Source of the DNA: RGIG1666 sp045595745
GTDB lineage: Bacteria; Bacillota; Clostridia; UBA1381; UBA9506
Length of the DNA stretch: 16,758 nucleotides
Assembly: GCA_045595745.1 (NCBI GenBank)
Contig: JAZOBB010000013.1
Span: forward strand, 1 to 16,758
Direction: 5' to 3'
A program made the position numbers and the translations under genes. Numbering within the stretch: position 1 is the first letter of the stretch; each line of letters starts with the position of its first letter. The notes beneath the pieces are model-generated. The model was not told the origin of the DNA and did not search any database. It was given only the letters and a program-made list of their open reading frames with translations. Positions 16,229-16,758 of the stretch are shown here, piece by piece.

Positions 16229-16326
16229 CGTTGCAAAAACAACTTTTGCAAAATGAGGGTTAAGTGGTTTTGCTCCTCCTCGGGTCATCTCTCCCGTGTA
16301 AAAATTACGAGGTTAAAACTTAATAT
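16229..16326 (+). other. Structured 5' leader of tRNA-Leu transcript
   Basis: TTGCAAAA (16231-16238) and TTTTGCAA (16244-16251) can form a small hairpin. Next, TTAAGT and TTTT (16260-16271, two-base bulge) pair with AAAACTTAA (16315-16323), enclosing CCTCG (16278-16282) paired with CGAGG (16308-16312). The outer stem ends three bases before the tRNA acceptor. No open frame with a ribosome-binding site is seen here. Function unknown; probably removed during tRNA processing. Confidence 0.4.
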
Positions 16327-16413
16327 GCGGATATGGCGGAATTGGCAGACGCGCATGGTTCAGGTCCATGTGAAAGCAATTTCATGGAGGTTCAAGTCCT
16401 CTTATCCGCACCA
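16327..16413 (+). tRNA. tRNA-Leu, anticodon CAG
   Basis: An 87-nt class II tRNA with encoded CCA. Acceptor GCGGATA (16327-16333) pairs with TATCCGC (16403-16409), then discriminator A and CCA. The anticodon stem CATGG/CCATG encloses TTCAGGT, giving anticodon CAG, which reads leucine CUG. The long variable arm (TGAAA, GCAA loop, TTTCA) is typical of leucine tRNA. The T-arm is GGAGG-TTCAAGT-CCTCT. It has its own promoter and terminator, so it is a single-gene unit. Confidence 0.96.
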
Positions 16414-16414
16414 G

Positions 16415-16446
16415 GACGGAACAGATCTATTTGTTCCGTCTTTTTT
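16415..16446 (+). terminator. Terminator of tRNA-Leu
   Basis: GACGGAACA (16415-16423) pairs with TGTTCCGTC (16432-16440) around an 8-nt loop, followed by TTTTTT. It starts two bases after the tRNA CCA end. Confidence 0.9.
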
Positions 16447-16449
16447 CTA

Positions 16450-16478
16450 TTGCCAAACTGTTTAATGTCTGGTATAAT
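16450..16478 (+). promoter_or_regulatory. Promoter of the riboswitch-controlled gene
   Basis: TTGCCA (16450-16455), 17 bases, TATAAT (16473-16478) preceded by TGG, an extended -10. The start near 16485 is just upstream of the cobalamin aptamer. Confidence 0.78.
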
Positions 16479-16504
16479 TAATATATAACAATTGAAATAT
16501 CTCA

Positions 16505-16626
16505 ATTTAATATTTTACTGATAAAGGGAAAGTAAGGTGAAAATCCTTCGCAGTCCCGCTACCGTAAAAGTCGGAATGCCTTTTCAGTAAATAACCATTA
16601 ATTTCTGCGAGAGACGGAATTGGTTA
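16505..16626 (+). ncRNA. Cobalamin riboswitch aptamer
   Basis: The core shows the well-known conserved blocks in order: GGGAA (16526-16530), GGTGAAAATCC (16536-16546), GCAGTCCCGCTACCGTAA (16550-16567) and AGTCGGAATGCC (16569-16580). A closing stem is formed by TTTACTGA (16514-16521) with TCAGTAAA (16584-16591). A following hairpin (TAACCA/TGGTTA, 16593-16626) presents ACGG (16614-16617) in its loop, complementary to CCGT (16562-16565) in the core, as expected for the kissing loop. It senses adenosylcobalamin or another cobalamin; which one cannot be told. It normally represses the downstream gene when B12 is plentiful. Confidence 0.92.
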
Positions 16627-16630
16627 ATTA

Positions 16631-16653
16631 CACACAGCAACGATTGCTGTGTG
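16631..16653 (+). repeat. Perfect 10-bp hairpin between aptamer and terminator
   Basis: CACACAGCAA pairs with TTGCTGTGTG around a CGA loop. It lies between the riboswitch aptamer and its terminator, with no U-run after it, so it is probably a spacer or folding element of the expression platform. Confidence 0.6.
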
Positions 16654-16658
16654 TTTAT

Positions 16659-16692
16659 GCCGTTCATGCCTTGCATGACGGCTTATTTTTTT
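16659..16692 (+). terminator. Riboswitch expression-platform terminator
   Basis: GCCGT and CATGC (16659-16669, one bulged T) pair with GCATG and ACGGC (16673-16682) around a CTT loop, followed by TTATTTTTTT. It lies 22 bases before the start codon, so cobalamin control is by premature transcription termination. Confidence 0.85.
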
Positions 16693-16713
16693 ATATTTCA
16701 AGGAGGAAAAACC

Positions 16714-16758
16714 ATGAACAACAAACTAATGAAGCTGACAGCTGTTATCCTTATGATA
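16714..16758 (+). CDS. Start of a cobalamin-riboswitch-controlled gene, runs off right edge
   Basis: ATG at 16714 with AAGGAGG at 16700-16706 opens a frame of 15 codons to the window end. The residues (MNNKLMKLTAVILMI) look like the start of a signal peptide or first membrane segment: a lysine pair followed by a hydrophobic run. Genes behind a cobalamin riboswitch are usually for B12 uptake or synthesis, or a B12-independent alternative enzyme. An exported corrinoid-binding protein or a transporter part would fit, but this is inference from context only. Confidence 0.7.
   Translation, partial: MNNKLMKLTAVILMI

Noticed and set aside
16211..16465. Open frame of 84 codons on the plus strand
   Set aside because: It runs through the tRNA-Leu gene and its terminator and lacks a ribosome-binding site; it is a chance frame.
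1..16758. Mobile element, CRISPR array, toxin-antitoxin or phage-defence system
   Set aside because: No repeat array, transposase, integrase, terminal inverted repeats or small paired genes were seen. AddAB can affect phage DNA but is a housekeeping repair enzyme here.

Overview
The window looks like chromosomal DNA of an AT-rich, spore-forming member of the Bacillota, most likely class Clostridia. Reasons are a complete spoIIAA-spoIIAB-sigF operon, an AddAB rather than RecBCD recombination nuclease, strong AGGAGG ribosome-binding sites, sigma-A promoters with TGn-extended -10 elements, and ECF-type vitamin uptake (BioY). I cannot place it to genus. No phage, insertion sequence, CRISPR array or integrase was seen. 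The region reads as core genome with an unusual gene order.

Layout, left to right. Positions 1-755 (minus) hold the 5' part of an alpha/beta-hydrolase (esterase) gene that runs off the left edge. 858-4436 (minus) is addA. It is divergent from a cardiolipin synthase gene (4596-6053, plus), which ends at a hairpin whose two arms are perfect Spo0A boxes. The sporulation operon spoIIAA-spoIIAB-sigF (6202-7741, plus) follows, behind a good SigH-type promoter. A convergent terminator separates it from a MsmX/UgpC-type sugar ABC ATPase (7835-8947, minus). Further minus-strand genes are tex (9098-11248), a membrane-anchored protein of unknown function (11330-11926) and addB (12077-15451). Back-to-back consensus promoters drive addB leftwards and bioY rightwards (15609-16148). 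After bioY come a tRNA-Leu(CAG) gene with its own promoter, a structured leader and a terminator, then a cobalamin riboswitch with a terminator platform, and the first 15 codons of the gene it controls.

How the genes work together. AddA and AddB form the helicase-nuclease that processes double-strand breaks and feeds RecA. Here the two subunit genes are about 7.6 kb apart, with plus-strand and minus-strand genes between them, instead of adjacent. SpoIIAA, SpoIIAB and SigF form the partner-switching module that activates the first forespore-specific sigma factor. Its upstream region carries the Spo0A and SigH signals expected for sporulation control. The right end is a small vitamin-uptake area: a biotin S-component and a B12-controlled gene.

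I did not find a clearly new biological system. The points most worth a second look are the dual terminator/Spo0A-box dyad before spoIIA, the split addB/addA locus, the structured leader of the tRNA-Leu gene, a possible competing pairing in the cobalamin riboswitch, and the uncharacterised membrane protein between addB and tex.
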